From assembly GCF_003675855.1 (NCBI RefSeq), contig NZ_RCIH01000003.1, positions 397,365-461,364 of the forward strand: a DNA stretch of 64,000 nt, given 5' to 3'. Within the stretch, counting starts at the first letter, position 1. The number at the start of each line of letters is the position of its first letter. Shown here piece by piece: positions 27,339 to 36,078 of the stretch. Both the position numbers and the translations under genes were made by a program. This DNA is from Halostella salina (GTDB lineage: Archaea; Halobacteriota; Halobacteria; Halobacteriales; Natronoarchaeaceae). The notes below the pieces were generated by a model, which did not search any database, was not told the DNA's origin, and saw only the letters and a program-made list of their open reading frames with translations.

Positions 27339-27356
27339 CCGCCGCGACTCGCGACG

Positions 27357-27362
27357 TTTTTT
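27357..27362 (+). terminator. T-run terminator after psmB
   Basis: TTTTTT at 27357-27362, 19 bases after the psmB stop, in an otherwise GC-rich sequence. Archaeal termination relies on such oligo-T runs, so this is the probable end of the psmB transcript. Confidence 0.5.
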
Positions 27363-27387
27363 CACCGAGAACGCCGAACCGGGGCGC

Positions 27388-28617
27388 ATGAAGACGATCA
27401 AGGACAGCGTCCACGACCACATCACGGTCGACGGCGTGGCCCGGGACCTGCTTGATACCCCCGCAGTCCAGCGACTCCGCCGGATCAAACAGCTCGGCAC
27501 GGTGTCGCTGGTGTACCCCTCCGCGAACCACACGCGCTTCGAGCACAGCCTCGGCGTCTACCACCTCGCCTGCGAGGCGCTGGACCAGCTCGGCGTCTCC
27601 GGCGACCGGGCCGCCCGCGTCGAGGCCGCCGCCCTCCTGCACGACGTGGGCCACAGCCCGTACAGCCACAACGTCGAGGCGCTGCTCCACCGGCGGACCG
27701 GCAAGTACCACGACGACGTCCACGACCTGATCGCGGGCGGTGCGGTCGGGGAGGTCCTCCGCGACCACGACATCTCGCCGGACGCCGTCGCCGACCTGGT
27801 CGCCGGCGACGGCCGGTTCGGCCAGATCGTCTCGGGCGAACTCGACGTGGACCGGATGGACTACCTCGTCCGGGACGCCCACCATACCGGGGTCCCGTAC
27901 GGCACGATCGACCACGAGCGCCTGATCCGCGAGCTGACGTTCGAGGGCGGCGAACTGGTGCTGGCCGAGGGCAACGTGCAGGCCGCCGAGAGCCTGCTGG
28001 TCGCGCGGGCGCTGATGAACCCGACCGTCTACAGCCACCACGTCGCCCGGATCAGCAAATCGATGCTCCGGCGCGGGACCGAGCGCCTGCTCGACGAGGC
28101 GGGGTACGACGCCACCGAGGTTCGCCGGCTGGACGACCCCGGTCTGCTGTCGGCGCTCCGGGCCGAGCCGGAGACCGAGCGCGTCGCCGAGCGGCTCTGC
28201 AACCGCGACCTGTTCAAGCGCGCGCTGTGGGTCGAACTGGAGGACGTGCCGGAGGGCGTCATCACGGCGGACCACGACGCGATCCGGGAGTTCGAACACG
28301 AGATCGCGGCGGCCGCCGACCGCGACCGCGAGGACGTGATCCTCGACGTGCCCGCCCGCCCGGAGATGACCGAGAGTTCGACCCGCGTCGTCGTCAGCGG
28401 CGAGATCCGCCGCCTCGACCAGCAGTCGCCGCTGGTCGAGGCGCTGCGGGCGGCACAGCGCTCCCAGTGGCGGCTCGGCGTGTACGCCCCCGAAGGCAAG
28501 ACGGACCGCGTCGGCCGCGCCGCCGTGGAGACGCTCGGACTCGACATCGACGGCGCGCTCGTCAACGAGCGCCGGAGCGGGTGGAACACCCGGCTCGACG
28601 AGTTCGCCGAGCGGTAG
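27388..28617 (+). CDS. HD superfamily phosphohydrolase
   Basis: The 409-residue protein has the HD metal site: HTRFEHSLGVYHLA (first His), AALLHDVGHSPYSH (the HD pair) and a later aspartate in LDVDRMDYLVRDAHHTG. This arrangement is shared with dNTPase-like and YpgQ-type enzymes that hydrolyse nucleotides; the substrate is not known. The C-terminal third includes a haloarchaeal-type extension. ATG at 27388. It lies after the psmB terminator and may be independently transcribed. Confidence 0.88.
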   Translation: MKTIKDSVHDHITVDGVARDLLDTPAVQRLRRIKQLGTVSLVYPSANHTRFEHSLGVYHLACEALDQLGVSGDRAARVEAAALLHDVGHSPYSHNVEALLHRRTGKYHDDVHDLIAGGAVGEVLRDHDISPDAVADLVAGDGRFGQIVSGELDVDRMDYLVRDAHHTGVPYGTIDHERLIRELTFEGGELVLAEGNVQAAESLLVARALMNPTVYSHHVARISKSMLRRGTERLLDEAGYDATEVRRLDDPGLLSALRAEPETERVAERLCNRDLFKRALWVELEDVPEGVITADHDAIREFEHEIAAAADRDREDVILDVPARPEMTESSTRVVVSGEIRRLDQQSPLVEALRAAQRSQWRLGVYAPEGKTDRVGRAAVETLGLDIDGALVNERRSGWNTRLDEFAER

Positions 28618-28663
28618 CCGCTCGGCCGAGCCACTCATTACGGAGTCCTCACAACGCCCGTAC

Positions 28664-29677
28664 ATGGAGCTAGAGGGGACGATACTTCGGGGTCGCGAGT
28701 TCGACCCCGTCGAGGGACGGGTCGTCGTCGAGGACGGCGAGATCGCGGCCGTCGAGGAAACGTCGGTCGAGAGCGACGCCATCGTCTGTCCGGCGTTCGT
28801 CAACGCCCACACCCATCTGGGCGACTCGATCGCCAAGGAGGCCGGCCGCGGTCTCACGCTGGAGGAACTGGTCGCGCCGCCGGACGGCCTGAAACACCGG
28901 CTGCTGCGGCAGGCCGACCGGTCGGAACTGGTCGACGGGATGCGGCGCTCGCTCCGGTTCATGGAGTCGACCGGCACCGCGGCGACGGTCGAGTTCCGCG
29001 AGGGCGGCGTCGAGGGCGTGTACGCCATCGAGGAGGCCGCCGAAGGCCTCGGGATCGACCCCGTCGTGCTGGGCCGCGAGACGGTCGACGCGATGGCGGC
29101 GGCCGACGGCTTCGGCGCGAGCGGCGCGAACGACGCCCACTTCGACCACGAGCGCCGGGAGACCCGCGAGGCCGGCAAGCTGTTCGGCATCCACGCCGGC
29201 GAGGTCGACGAGAGCGACATCAACCCGGCGATGGACCTGGAGCCGGACTTCCTCGTCCACATGGTTCACCCCGAGCCGATCCATCTGGAGCGGCTGGCCG
29301 ACACCGAGATCCCGGTCGTTCTCTGCCCGCGCTCGAACCTAGTCACGGACGTCGGGCTGCCGCCGGCTGCGGCGCTGGCCGAGCGCACGACGCTCGCGCT
29401 GGGGACGGACAACGTGATGACCAACAGCCCGTCGATGTTCCGCGAGATGGCGGTTGCCGCCAAGGTCCTCGACCTGTCGGCCCCCGAGGTGCTGCGGATG
29501 GCGACCGTCAACGGCGCGGAGATCGCGGGTCTGAACTGTGGGCTGGTCGAACCGGGACGGGACGCGAAGCTGCTGGTGCTCGACGGCGACTCCGACAACC
29601 TCGCCGGCGTGCGTGACCCCGTCCGGGCCGTCGTCCGCCGGGCCGGTGCGAGCGACGTGGACCGCGTCGTGCTGTAG
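28664..29677 (+). CDS. Amidohydrolase-family metal-dependent hydrolase
   Basis: The 337-residue protein has the AHS motif FVNAHTHLGDSIAKE, then GIHAGEVDESD and VHMVHPEP histidines and the terminal aspartate in LALGTDNVMTNSPSMF, forming the metal centre. VLCPRSNLVTDVGLPPAAAL is typical of cytosine-deaminase-like/5'-deoxyadenosine-type deaminases. The exact substrate is unknown. It follows the HD protein by 46 bases with no clear terminator, so it could be cotranscribed. Confidence 0.87.
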   Translation: MELEGTILRGREFDPVEGRVVVEDGEIAAVEETSVESDAIVCPAFVNAHTHLGDSIAKEAGRGLTLEELVAPPDGLKHRLLRQADRSELVDGMRRSLRFMESTGTAATVEFREGGVEGVYAIEEAAEGLGIDPVVLGRETVDAMAAADGFGASGANDAHFDHERRETREAGKLFGIHAGEVDESDINPAMDLEPDFLVHMVHPEPIHLERLADTEIPVVLCPRSNLVTDVGLPPAAALAERTTLALGTDNVMTNSPSMFREMAVAAKVLDLSAPEVLRMATVNGAEIAGLNCGLVEPGRDAKLLVLDGDSDNLAGVRDPVRAVVRRAGASDVDRVVL

Positions 29678-29731
29678 CCGGGGGCGCGGAGGGTTTTTAT
29701 CACCCCCTGTCCTATGCCACTCCATACCACG

Positions 29732-30214
29732 ATGTACGACCGGATCCTCGTCCCGACGGACGGCTCCGAGGGCGTCGAGCGGGCCATCGAACACGCCATC
29801 GACCTGGCGGTCGCCCACGGAGCGAGCGTCCACGCGGTGTACGTCGTCAACTCGGCGAGCTACGGCACCATCCCGATGGAGACGTCCTGGGAGGGGATCG
29901 CCGACGTGCTCCGGGACGAGGGGGAGTCGGCGCTCGACCGCGTTCGCACCCTCGCCGACGAGGCGGGCGTCGAAGTCGAGACGGCACTGCTCGACGGCTC
30001 GCCGAGCAAGGAGGTCGTCCGCTACGCCGACGCCGAGGGCTGTGACCTGATCGTGATGGGGACCCACGGCCGGGGGGGTATCGACCGACTGCTTCTGGGG
30101 AGCGTCGCCGAACGCGTCGTGCGCTCGGCGGACGTGCCCGTCCTGACGGTCCGGGTCAGCGGCGACGGCGAGGACCGGCAGGAGCCGTCGGTCGTCGAGG
30201 ACGCCGAGGGGTAG
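29732..30214 (+). CDS. Universal stress protein, UspA family
   Basis: The 160-residue protein starts MYDRILVPTDGSEGVERAIEHAIDLA and has the ATP-binding motif GTHGRGGIDRLLLGSVAERVVRSADVPVLTVR (G-x2-G-x9-G-S/T) at its end. UspA proteins bind ATP and act in stress survival. The start is the ATG at 29732 because a TTTTTAT at 29694-29700 sits about 30 bases upstream; an earlier ATG at 29714 gives an extra MPLHTT. Convergent with birA, sharing no bases. Confidence 0.9.
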   Translation: MYDRILVPTDGSEGVERAIEHAIDLAVAHGASVHAVYVVNSASYGTIPMETSWEGIADVLRDEGESALDRVRTLADEAGVEVETALLDGSPSKEVVRYADAEGCDLIVMGTHGRGGIDRLLLGSVAERVVRSADVPVLTVRVSGDGEDRQEPSVVEDAEG

Positions 30215-31144
30215 CTACTCCGCCGGCCGGAGGTGTTCGCAGTCGCCGGCGTGGACGCGGCGCTCGCCGTCGTCCGTCGCCACGACCAGCGTCCCGGGTG
30301 ATTCGATGTCGACCGCCTCGCCGACGACATCGCCGGTCGGCGTCTCGACGCGGACGCGCCTGCCGAGGGTCAGCGCCTGTTCGCGCCACGCGTCCAGTAC
30401 GGCGTCGGAGTCCCCGAGCAGGTCGTGGAACGTCTCCAGAAGTCGCTGGACGAACGCGCGGCGGGACACGTCGCCGACGCGCTCCCTGACGCTCGTCGCC
30501 GTCTCCGGCAGGTCGGCGGCGTCGACGTTGACGTTCGCGCCGACACCGACGACGACCCAGTTCACGCGGTCGGCCTCACCCTCCATCTCCGTGAGGATCC
30601 CCGCCAGTTTCCGGCCGTCGTCGCGGGCCAGCACGTCGTTGGGCCACTTGATCCCGGCGTCGACGCCCGCCTCGCGGAACGCGCGGGTCGTCGCCACCGC
30701 CGCCGCCAGCGTGACCAGTGGGACGCCGGCGGGCGAGAGGTCGGGCCGGACGACGACGCTCGCCCACACTCCGCCGCTCGGCGCGGTCCACTCGCGGTCG
30801 AGTCGCCCCTTGCTGCTGGTCTGCTCGTCGGCCAACACGACCACGTCGTCCGCGCCGGCCGCCGCGCGTTCGCGGGCGCGGTCGTTCGTGCTGCCGACCG
30901 CGTCGTGGTACTCCACCTCGTACGGCGCGTCCAGTTCGTACTCGACTGCGGTGCCGCCGTACTCCGGAACGCCGGTCAGCCGGTAGCCGTCCCCGTCGCT
31001 CTCCACGTCGAACCCCGCCTCGCGGAGCGCCTCGACGTGCTTCCAGACGGCGGCCCGCGAGACGCCCGTCTGCTCGGCCAGATCCGGGCCGGCCGCCGGC
31101 CCGTCGGAGAGCGCCCGCAACACCGCGCGTCGCGTGTCGTTCAT
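30215..31144 (-). CDS. birA: Biotin-protein ligase/bifunctional BirA
   Basis: The 309-residue protein has an N-terminal HTH (about 1-60: RRAVLRALSDGPAAGPDLAEQTGVSRAAVWKHVEALREAGFDVESDGDGYRL) and a ligase core with STNDRAR, the TSSKGRLDREWTAPSGGVWASVVV biotinyl-AMP loop, and KWPNDVLARDDGRKLAGILTEMEG. It attaches biotin to carboxylase subunits; the HTH suggests it also regulates biotin genes. The last domain is the SH3-like C-terminal module. The start ATG at 31142-31144. The stop is next to the UspA stop. Confidence 0.92.
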   Translation of the reverse strand: MNDTRRAVLRALSDGPAAGPDLAEQTGVSRAAVWKHVEALREAGFDVESDGDGYRLTGVPEYGGTAVEYELDAPYEVEYHDAVGSTNDRARERAAAGADDVVVLADEQTSSKGRLDREWTAPSGGVWASVVVRPDLSPAGVPLVTLAAAVATTRAFREAGVDAGIKWPNDVLARDDGRKLAGILTEMEGEADRVNWVVVGVGANVNVDAADLPETATSVRERVGDVSRRAFVQRLLETFHDLLGDSDAVLDAWREQALTLGRRVRVETPTGDVVGEAVDIESPGTLVVATDDGERRVHAGDCEHLRPAE

Positions 31145-31224
31145 GCCGGGGGCTACGCGCTTCCGCGACTTGAATCGCCCGAGAACCGATGCACGCCGTC
31201 AGGACTGAGCGCCGTCCCGACGGC

Positions 31225-31581
31225 TCAGGATTCCGCCGACGCGCCCTCGCCGAGCCACTCGGCCGCCCAGTCCTCTATCTCGTCGAACACGGGGCAGAGC
31301 GACTCGCCCTTCGCCGTGAGGCTGTAGTACGTCGCCACCGGCGCGTCCTCCTCCAGGCGTCGCGTGACGAAACCGAGGTCGCTCAGGTCGTCGAGCACCC
31401 GGGACAGCGTCCGGGAGTTCGCGCCGGTCGACCGCTTCAGTTCGTTGAACCGCTTTTCCCCGTCCCGCAGGTCGCTGAGCACGATGAGCCGCCACTGCGA
31501 GCCGATCTGCTCGATCGATTCGACCACGTCGCAGGCGTCGGCGTTTTTCTCCTCGGGCGTGGGCGACGTCTCCAATGACAT
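31225..31581 (-). CDS. HxlR family winged-helix transcriptional regulator
   Basis: The 118-residue protein has the HxlR fold: VESIEQIGSQWRLIVLSDLRDGEKRFNELKRSTGANSRTLSRVLDDLSDLGFVTRRLEEDAPVATYYSLTAKGESL. The C-terminus is DWAAEWLGEGASAES. HxlR proteins often control genes for detoxification and redox enzymes and repress a neighbouring gene; here the neighbour is a divergent DoxX. The start is the ATG at 31581. A CTTTTAGC sequence on the minus strand near 31613-31622 is the likely TATA, giving leaderless transcription, and an operator-like sequence overlaps the start. Confidence 0.9.
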   Translation of the reverse strand: MSLETSPTPEEKNADACDVVESIEQIGSQWRLIVLSDLRDGEKRFNELKRSTGANSRTLSRVLDDLSDLGFVTRRLEEDAPVATYYSLTAKGESLCPVFDEIEDWAAEWLGEGASAES

Positions 31582-31585
31582 GGAT

Positions 31586-31598
31586 GTTACCTGCTAAC
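31586..31598. promoter_or_regulatory. Candidate HxlR operator A at the hxlR start
   Basis: GTTACCTGCTAAC is an imperfect palindrome (GTTA-N5-TAAC) that lies five bases upstream of the HxlR start codon. An inverted copy is found at 31634-31645. The sharing of GTTACCTGxTA with opposite orientation around the divergent promoter is suggestive of autoregulation and control of DoxX, but binding is inferred. Confidence 0.55.
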
Positions 31599-31633
31599 CC
31601 CTTCGTCCGGGAACGGCTAAAAGGTTCGCTATC

Positions 31634-31645
31634 GTACCAGGTAAC
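31634..31645. promoter_or_regulatory. Candidate HxlR operator B in the divergent intergenic region
   Basis: GTACCAGGTAAC reads GTTACCTGGTAC on the other strand and matches operator A in 10 of 11 core bases. It also contains the perfect palindrome TACC-A-GGTA. It lies 75 bases before the DoxX start and 53 bases before the HxlR start. Confidence 0.55.
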
Positions 31646-31719
31646 GTGATGAAACCACATTGCGCGACGCAACTTCAGCACGATTCGACGACTGTCCGCG
31701 GCGACGGGGTGAGCGCCTG

Positions 31720-32142
31720 ATGGCGCTCGAACTCTCGGCCGCCGGCGAGGTCATCTTCCTCGTCGGGCGGGCGCTGTTCGGCGTCGTCCTCGCGTTCATG
31801 GGACTGAACCACTTCATGGACACGGAGTCGATGGCCGGCTACGCCGAGGCGAAGGGCGTCCCGGCGGCCGGTCTCATGGTCCCGTTCACTGGCGGCATGC
31901 TGCTGGTGGGCGGCCTGCTCGTCGCGGTCGGGGCGTATCCGATCGTCGGCGCGGGCGCGCTGGCCGTCTTCCTGCTCGTGACGACGCCGGTGATGCACGA
32001 CTTCTGGACCGTCGACGACCCGCAGGAGCGGCAGAGCGAGATGATCAACTTCCTGAAAAACGTCGGCCTGTTCGGCACCGCGCTCGCGCTGCTGGCGCTC
32101 GGCGCGGAGGCGTGGCCCTACGCCGTCGGCGTCGGCCTGTAG
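31720..32142 (+). CDS. DoxX family membrane protein
   Basis: The 140-residue protein has four hydrophobic segments (starting VIFLVGRALFGVVLAFMGLNHFMDTESMAGYAEAKGVPAAGLMVP). The FxGxxHFMD and PFTGGMLLVGGLLVAVG parts match DoxX-type proteins, often linked to redox or quinone defence with HxlR regulators. The ATG at 31720 is chosen; a longer frame from 31660 has no homology support. It is divergent from HxlR, and the two share an operator-like repeat. Confidence 0.88.
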   Translation: MALELSAAGEVIFLVGRALFGVVLAFMGLNHFMDTESMAGYAEAKGVPAAGLMVPFTGGMLLVGGLLVAVGAYPIVGAGALAVFLLVTTPVMHDFWTVDDPQERQSEMINFLKNVGLFGTALALLALGAEAWPYAVGVGL

Positions 32143-32206
32143 CCCGGTCCTTCGTTCTCCGCCGACAGCGAATTTAACTGCCGTCGGTCCGACGGTCACG
32201 TATCGA

Positions 32207-33163
32207 ATGATCGAGGTGGCGGACCTCCGGAAGGAGTACGGCGGTTTCGTCGCGGTCGAGGACAGCACGTTCACCGTCGAACCCGGCGAGGTGTTCGGCA
32301 TCGTCGGCCCGAACGGGGCCGGCAAGACGACGACGCTGAAGGCCGTCGCCGGCCTGATCGAGCCGACCGCCGGCACGGTGACGGTCGACGGCGGCGACGC
32401 CGACGACCCGGAGACGCGGCGCAACCTCGGCTTCCTCCCCGAGGAGTCGCCGCTGTACGAGGAGATGACCGCGACCTCCTACCTCCACTTCTTCGCGGAC
32501 CTGTACGACGTGCCCGACGACGCGGCCGCCGAGCGCATCGACGACGCGCTGACGCGGCTGGAACTGGAACACCGGGAGCGCCGGATCGGCGACATGTCCA
32601 AGGGGATGAAACGGAAGGTCGCCATCGCCCGCGCGCTGGTCAACGACCCGGACGTGCTCGTCTTCGACGAGCCGGCGAGCGGTCTCGACCCGCTGACGAC
32701 CAACTACGTCATCGAGTTCACCCGCGAGCTGAGCGAGGCCGGCAAGACCGTCGTGTTCAGCGCGCACAACCTCTACCACGTCGAGGAGGTCTGCGACCGC
32801 GTCGTCATCATGAACCGCGGCGAGATCGTCGCCCGGGGCACCGTCGAGGGGATCCGCGACCGGCACGGCCGGACCGAATACCGCGTGTACACGTCGGTAC
32901 CGGTCGAGGGGTCGGAGCCCGTCGACGAGAGCGACGCCGGGGCGCGCGACCTCGGGGGGCAGGCGGACGCGGACGACCCCACCGGCGACCAGCGCCGCCA
33001 CCGCACGACGGTCGCCGACATGGACGCCGTCGAGGCGGTCCGGGAGGCGGCGCGGGACGCCGGCGGCGAGGTCGTCGACATCCGGACGGACGAGCCGAGT
33101 CTGGAGGAGATCTTCCTCGACGTAGCGGGCGAGTCGCCGCTGGAGGCGGAGGCCGAGCCGTGA
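32207..33163 (+). CDS. ABC transporter ATP-binding protein (NatA-like)
   Basis: The 318-residue ATPase has Walker A GPNGAGKTTTLK (about 38-49), the Q-loop region NLGFLPEESPLYEEMTA, signature MSKGMKRKVAIA, Walker B VLVFDEPASGLDP and the H-loop SAHNLYHVEEVCDRVV. An acidic linker (about 236-276) and the C-terminal extension typical of Nat/CcmA export ATPases follow. It powers the two downstream permeases; GTG start of the next gene overlaps its stop, so they are coupled. Substrate is not known; NatAB Na+ or drug export is a guess from family only. Confidence 0.9.
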   Translation: MIEVADLRKEYGGFVAVEDSTFTVEPGEVFGIVGPNGAGKTTTLKAVAGLIEPTAGTVTVDGGDADDPETRRNLGFLPEESPLYEEMTATSYLHFFADLYDVPDDAAAERIDDALTRLELEHRERRIGDMSKGMKRKVAIARALVNDPDVLVFDEPASGLDPLTTNYVIEFTRELSEAGKTVVFSAHNLYHVEEVCDRVVIMNRGEIVARGTVEGIRDRHGRTEYRVYTSVPVEGSEPVDESDAGARDLGGQADADDPTGDQRRHRTTVADMDAVEAVREAARDAGGEVVDIRTDEPSLEEIFLDVAGESPLEAEAEP

Positions 33164-34983
33164 CCCCGTCGAAGGTCCTCCGGATCGCGCGCTGGGAGGT
33201 CAGCAAGAGCGCGGGCACGGTCGACCGCCGCACCGCCGTCCTGGCCGTCGTCGGCGTCGTCTTCGGCGCGCTGGTCGGCCCGGCGGTCGTCTCGGGCGGG
33301 CTGGCGCTGAACGAGGGGATCTACCGCGTCGGCGTCGCCGACGACAGCCCGTACCACGACGTGGTCGAGTCGTCGCCGGCGTTCGCGCCGGGCGAACCGA
33401 CCGCCGACGCGCTGGCGGAGAACCGCGTCGACCTCGTCGTCGTCGACGGAACGGTCCGAACGAACCCGGACACGCCCGCCAAGAGCGACGCCGCGCTCGC
33501 CGAGTTCCGGTCGGCAGTCGAGCGCTACAACGACGACGTGTTGATGCGGGCCGAACCGGACCAGAACGCCGCTTTCCCCGTCGAAGTCGCCGTCAGGTAC
33601 GAGTCCCGAACCGTCGCCCAACCGACCGCTGGCGGTGCAGGTGGCGGCGACACGGCCGGGGGCGGGACGACCGACGGCGGAACCGACGGCGGTACGACGG
33701 GCGACGGCACCGACGGCGGAGCGACGGACGGCAGTGGTGACACCAGCGACGGGAGTGCCGGGGCAGGAGCCGACGGCTCCGACGGCGACGTACAGGCCCC
33801 GAACGTGGGTGGTGGCGTGTTCGGCGGCGGCGATGGCGACGGGACGCCCGGTGGCCTCAGCCCGCCGTTCCCGTTCACCTCGCTCGTGCTCGCCTTCCTC
33901 TTCGTCGTCCCGATGAACTTCGTCGTGCAGGCGTACGGCTCGACGATCATGGACGAGCGGCTCAACCGCCGGGGCGAACTCATGCTCGTTTCACCCGTGA
34001 CGCGGGGCGACATCGTCGCCGGCAAGACGCTGCCGTATCTGGTCGCGCTGCTCGCGGTCACGGTCGGCGTCGCCGCGGCGGTGGGCGGCGGCCCACTCTC
34101 CGTGGCTGCCGTCGTCCCGCTGGCGCTGCTGTTCCTGGGGGCGACGTTCGTCGGTGCGATGTTCGCACGCTCGTTCAAGGAGCTCACCTTCGTCACGATC
34201 ACGGTGAGCGTGTTCCTCACGTCGTACGCCTTCGTCCCGGCCATCTTCGCGGACGTGACGCCGATCGCGCTCATCTCGCCGCTGACGCTGGTCGTCTGGG
34301 ACCTCGGGTCCCGCCCCGTGTCCGTCGCGGAGTTCGCGTTCTCGGCCGGCCCGGCGCTGCTCACTGCGGTCCTGCTGTTCGTGCTGGGGGCGGGCGTCTA
34401 CCGTGAGGAGGACATGTTCACCCAGCGGCCGGTCCCGCTGAAGGCCCTGGACGCGCTGGCGACGCGGATCAGCCGCCCGCGCTCGGTGGCGCTCGTCACC
34501 GCCGCGTCGATCCCCTTCGTCTTCGTCGTCGAACTGCTCGCGGTGGCGCTCCTGTTCGCGCTCCCGCTGGAGGCGTCGCTGCCGGTCCTGCTCGTCGCCA
34601 TCGCCGTGATCGAGGAGGTGGCAAAGAGCGTCGGGAGCTACGCCGGGTTCGTCCACGCGCGGTACGACCGCGCGCTCGGGACGGCGCTGGTCGTCGGCGC
34701 GCTCTCCGGCGTCGGGTTCTTCGCCGCCGAGAAGGTCACTGCCATCGTGCAGGCGGTCGGGCTGACACAGCTGGAGCTGGGCCGCGCCGCCTTCGCCACG
34801 GCCGGCGGCACCGGCGGCTCGCTCTTGCTCGTCGGGCTGGCCGCGTCGCTCGCGCTGCACGTCGTCACGGCGGCCATCTCCGCAGTTGGCGCGCGCCGCG
34901 GGCCGTACCAGTGGGTCGCCGGCGTCGGCGTCGCCGTCATCGTCCACGTCGCCTACAACGCGGCGGTGATCGGCAGTGTCTGA
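33160..34983 (+). CDS. ABC-2 permease fused to PrsW-like intramembrane protease domain
   Basis: This 607-residue protein joins an N-terminal ABC-2 permease half (membrane anchor at about 22-45, an extracellular loop, a Gly/Asp/Thr-rich low-complexity linker about 150-230, then membrane helices to about 420) to a C-terminal PrsW-type glutamic protease-like region. There the characteristic motifs are EE-x2-K (E485, E486, K489 in IEEVAKSVGSY), F-x3-E (E524 in GFFAAEKV), a LHVVTA histidine near 565 and VHVAYN near 596. GTG start overlaps the ATPase stop. Whether the protease is active and what it cuts is unknown. The linker is odd in being glycine-rich. Confidence 0.88.
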   Translation: MTPSKVLRIARWEVSKSAGTVDRRTAVLAVVGVVFGALVGPAVVSGGLALNEGIYRVGVADDSPYHDVVESSPAFAPGEPTADALAENRVDLVVVDGTVRTNPDTPAKSDAALAEFRSAVERYNDDVLMRAEPDQNAAFPVEVAVRYESRTVAQPTAGGAGGGDTAGGGTTDGGTDGGTTGDGTDGGATDGSGDTSDGSAGAGADGSDGDVQAPNVGGGVFGGGDGDGTPGGLSPPFPFTSLVLAFLFVVPMNFVVQAYGSTIMDERLNRRGELMLVSPVTRGDIVAGKTLPYLVALLAVTVGVAAAVGGGPLSVAAVVPLALLFLGATFVGAMFARSFKELTFVTITVSVFLTSYAFVPAIFADVTPIALISPLTLVVWDLGSRPVSVAEFAFSAGPALLTAVLLFVLGAGVYREEDMFTQRPVPLKALDALATRISRPRSVALVTAASIPFVFVVELLAVALLFALPLEASLPVLLVAIAVIEEVAKSVGSYAGFVHARYDRALGTALVVGALSGVGFFAAEKVTAIVQAVGLTQLELGRAAFATAGGTGGSLLLVGLAASLALHVVTAAISAVGARRGPYQWVAGVGVAVIVHVAYNAAVIGSV

Positions 34984-36028
34984 CCCGCGCTTCGCGGTCG
35001 CGCGGCGGGAGCTGGCCGCGCTGAAAAGCGAGAAGACGATCGTCCTCGCGCTCTCGATCCAGCTGTTTATCGCCGCGTTCTCCTCCTTCCTCGTGGTCGG
35101 TCTCGTCTCGCTGTACGACCCCGGCAACGTCGAGGGGTACACCCCCTCCGTCGGCGTCGCGGGCAACGCCAGCGACGACCTCGGCGCGGCGATCGACGAG
35201 GTCGGCGGTATGGCCGAGACTCAGTACGGGAGCACCGGCGAGGCTCGCGCCGCCTTCGCGGACGGCCGGGTCGACGCGACGCTGGTCGCCAACCGCACGG
35301 CCAACGGGACGGTCCAGGTCACCGCGACGGTCCCGGAGGAGAACCTCCGGACGACGGTGCTGATAGTGAAACTGCGCAACGTGCTGGAGCAACTGGAGCG
35401 GTCCGAGCGCGACCGGCTGGCCGACCGCCTCGAACGCCAGCCGCTCGACCTCCCGGGACGGGTCGCCGCCAGCCCGTACTTCAGTTTCACCTACACCGTG
35501 CTGGTCCCGCTGCTCGTCTTCCTGCCGGTGTTCATCAGCGGGAGCGTCGCCGTCGACTCGCTCACCGAGGAGGTCCAGCAGGGGACGCTCGAACTCCTGC
35601 GGGTCGCGCCGCTGTCGCTCGGCGACGTGGTGGACGGGAAACTGCTCGCGGCCGCGGGACTCGCGCCCGCGCAGGTCGCCCTCTGGCTCGGCCTCCTCTC
35701 GTTCAACGGCACGCGGATCGCCCACCCGGTCGCGCTGGTCGCCGTCGGCGCGGGCTTCTCGCTGGCGGTCGTGGCGGTGGGACTTGCCATCTCCCTGCTC
35801 GCGCCGGACCGCCGGCAAGCCCAGTTGCTGTACTCCTCTGGGATCCTGCTCGTGTTCACCGCCGCGACCCTGCTGCCGGCGTCGCCGCCGAACGTCGTCG
35901 CGAAACTCGCAATCGGGAGCGCGACAACGCTGACGTGGACTGCCGCCGCGGGCTACGTCGCGCTCGGCGTCGTCACCGTCGCACTGGTCCGGGCGGGCGT
36001 CCGGCGGACGAACCCTGAGAACCTGTAA
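34976..36028 (+). CDS. ABC-2 type transporter permease
   Basis: The 350-residue protein has an N-terminal membrane segment (IVLALSIQLFIAAFSSFLVVGLVSLYD), a large soluble loop about 60-165, then five or so more membrane helices including SPYFSFTYTVLVPLLVFLPVFISGSVAVDSLTEEVQQGTLELLRVAPLSLGDVVDGKLLAA, which is the ABC-2 signature. GTG at 34976 overlaps the previous stop by eight bases. It is the second permease subunit for the NatA-like ATPase. Confidence 0.88.
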   Translation: MSDPRFAVARRELAALKSEKTIVLALSIQLFIAAFSSFLVVGLVSLYDPGNVEGYTPSVGVAGNASDDLGAAIDEVGGMAETQYGSTGEARAAFADGRVDATLVANRTANGTVQVTATVPEENLRTTVLIVKLRNVLEQLERSERDRLADRLERQPLDLPGRVAASPYFSFTYTVLVPLLVFLPVFISGSVAVDSLTEEVQQGTLELLRVAPLSLGDVVDGKLLAAAGLAPAQVALWLGLLSFNGTRIAHPVALVAVGAGFSLAVVAVGLAISLLAPDRRQAQLLYSSGILLVFTAATLLPASPPNVVAKLAIGSATTLTWTAAAGYVALGVVTVALVRAGVRRTNPENL

Positions 36029-36078
36029 CCGTCGCCCCCTCCCCCACCCTCTTGCACCGGGAACCCCTACTCCGGGCC

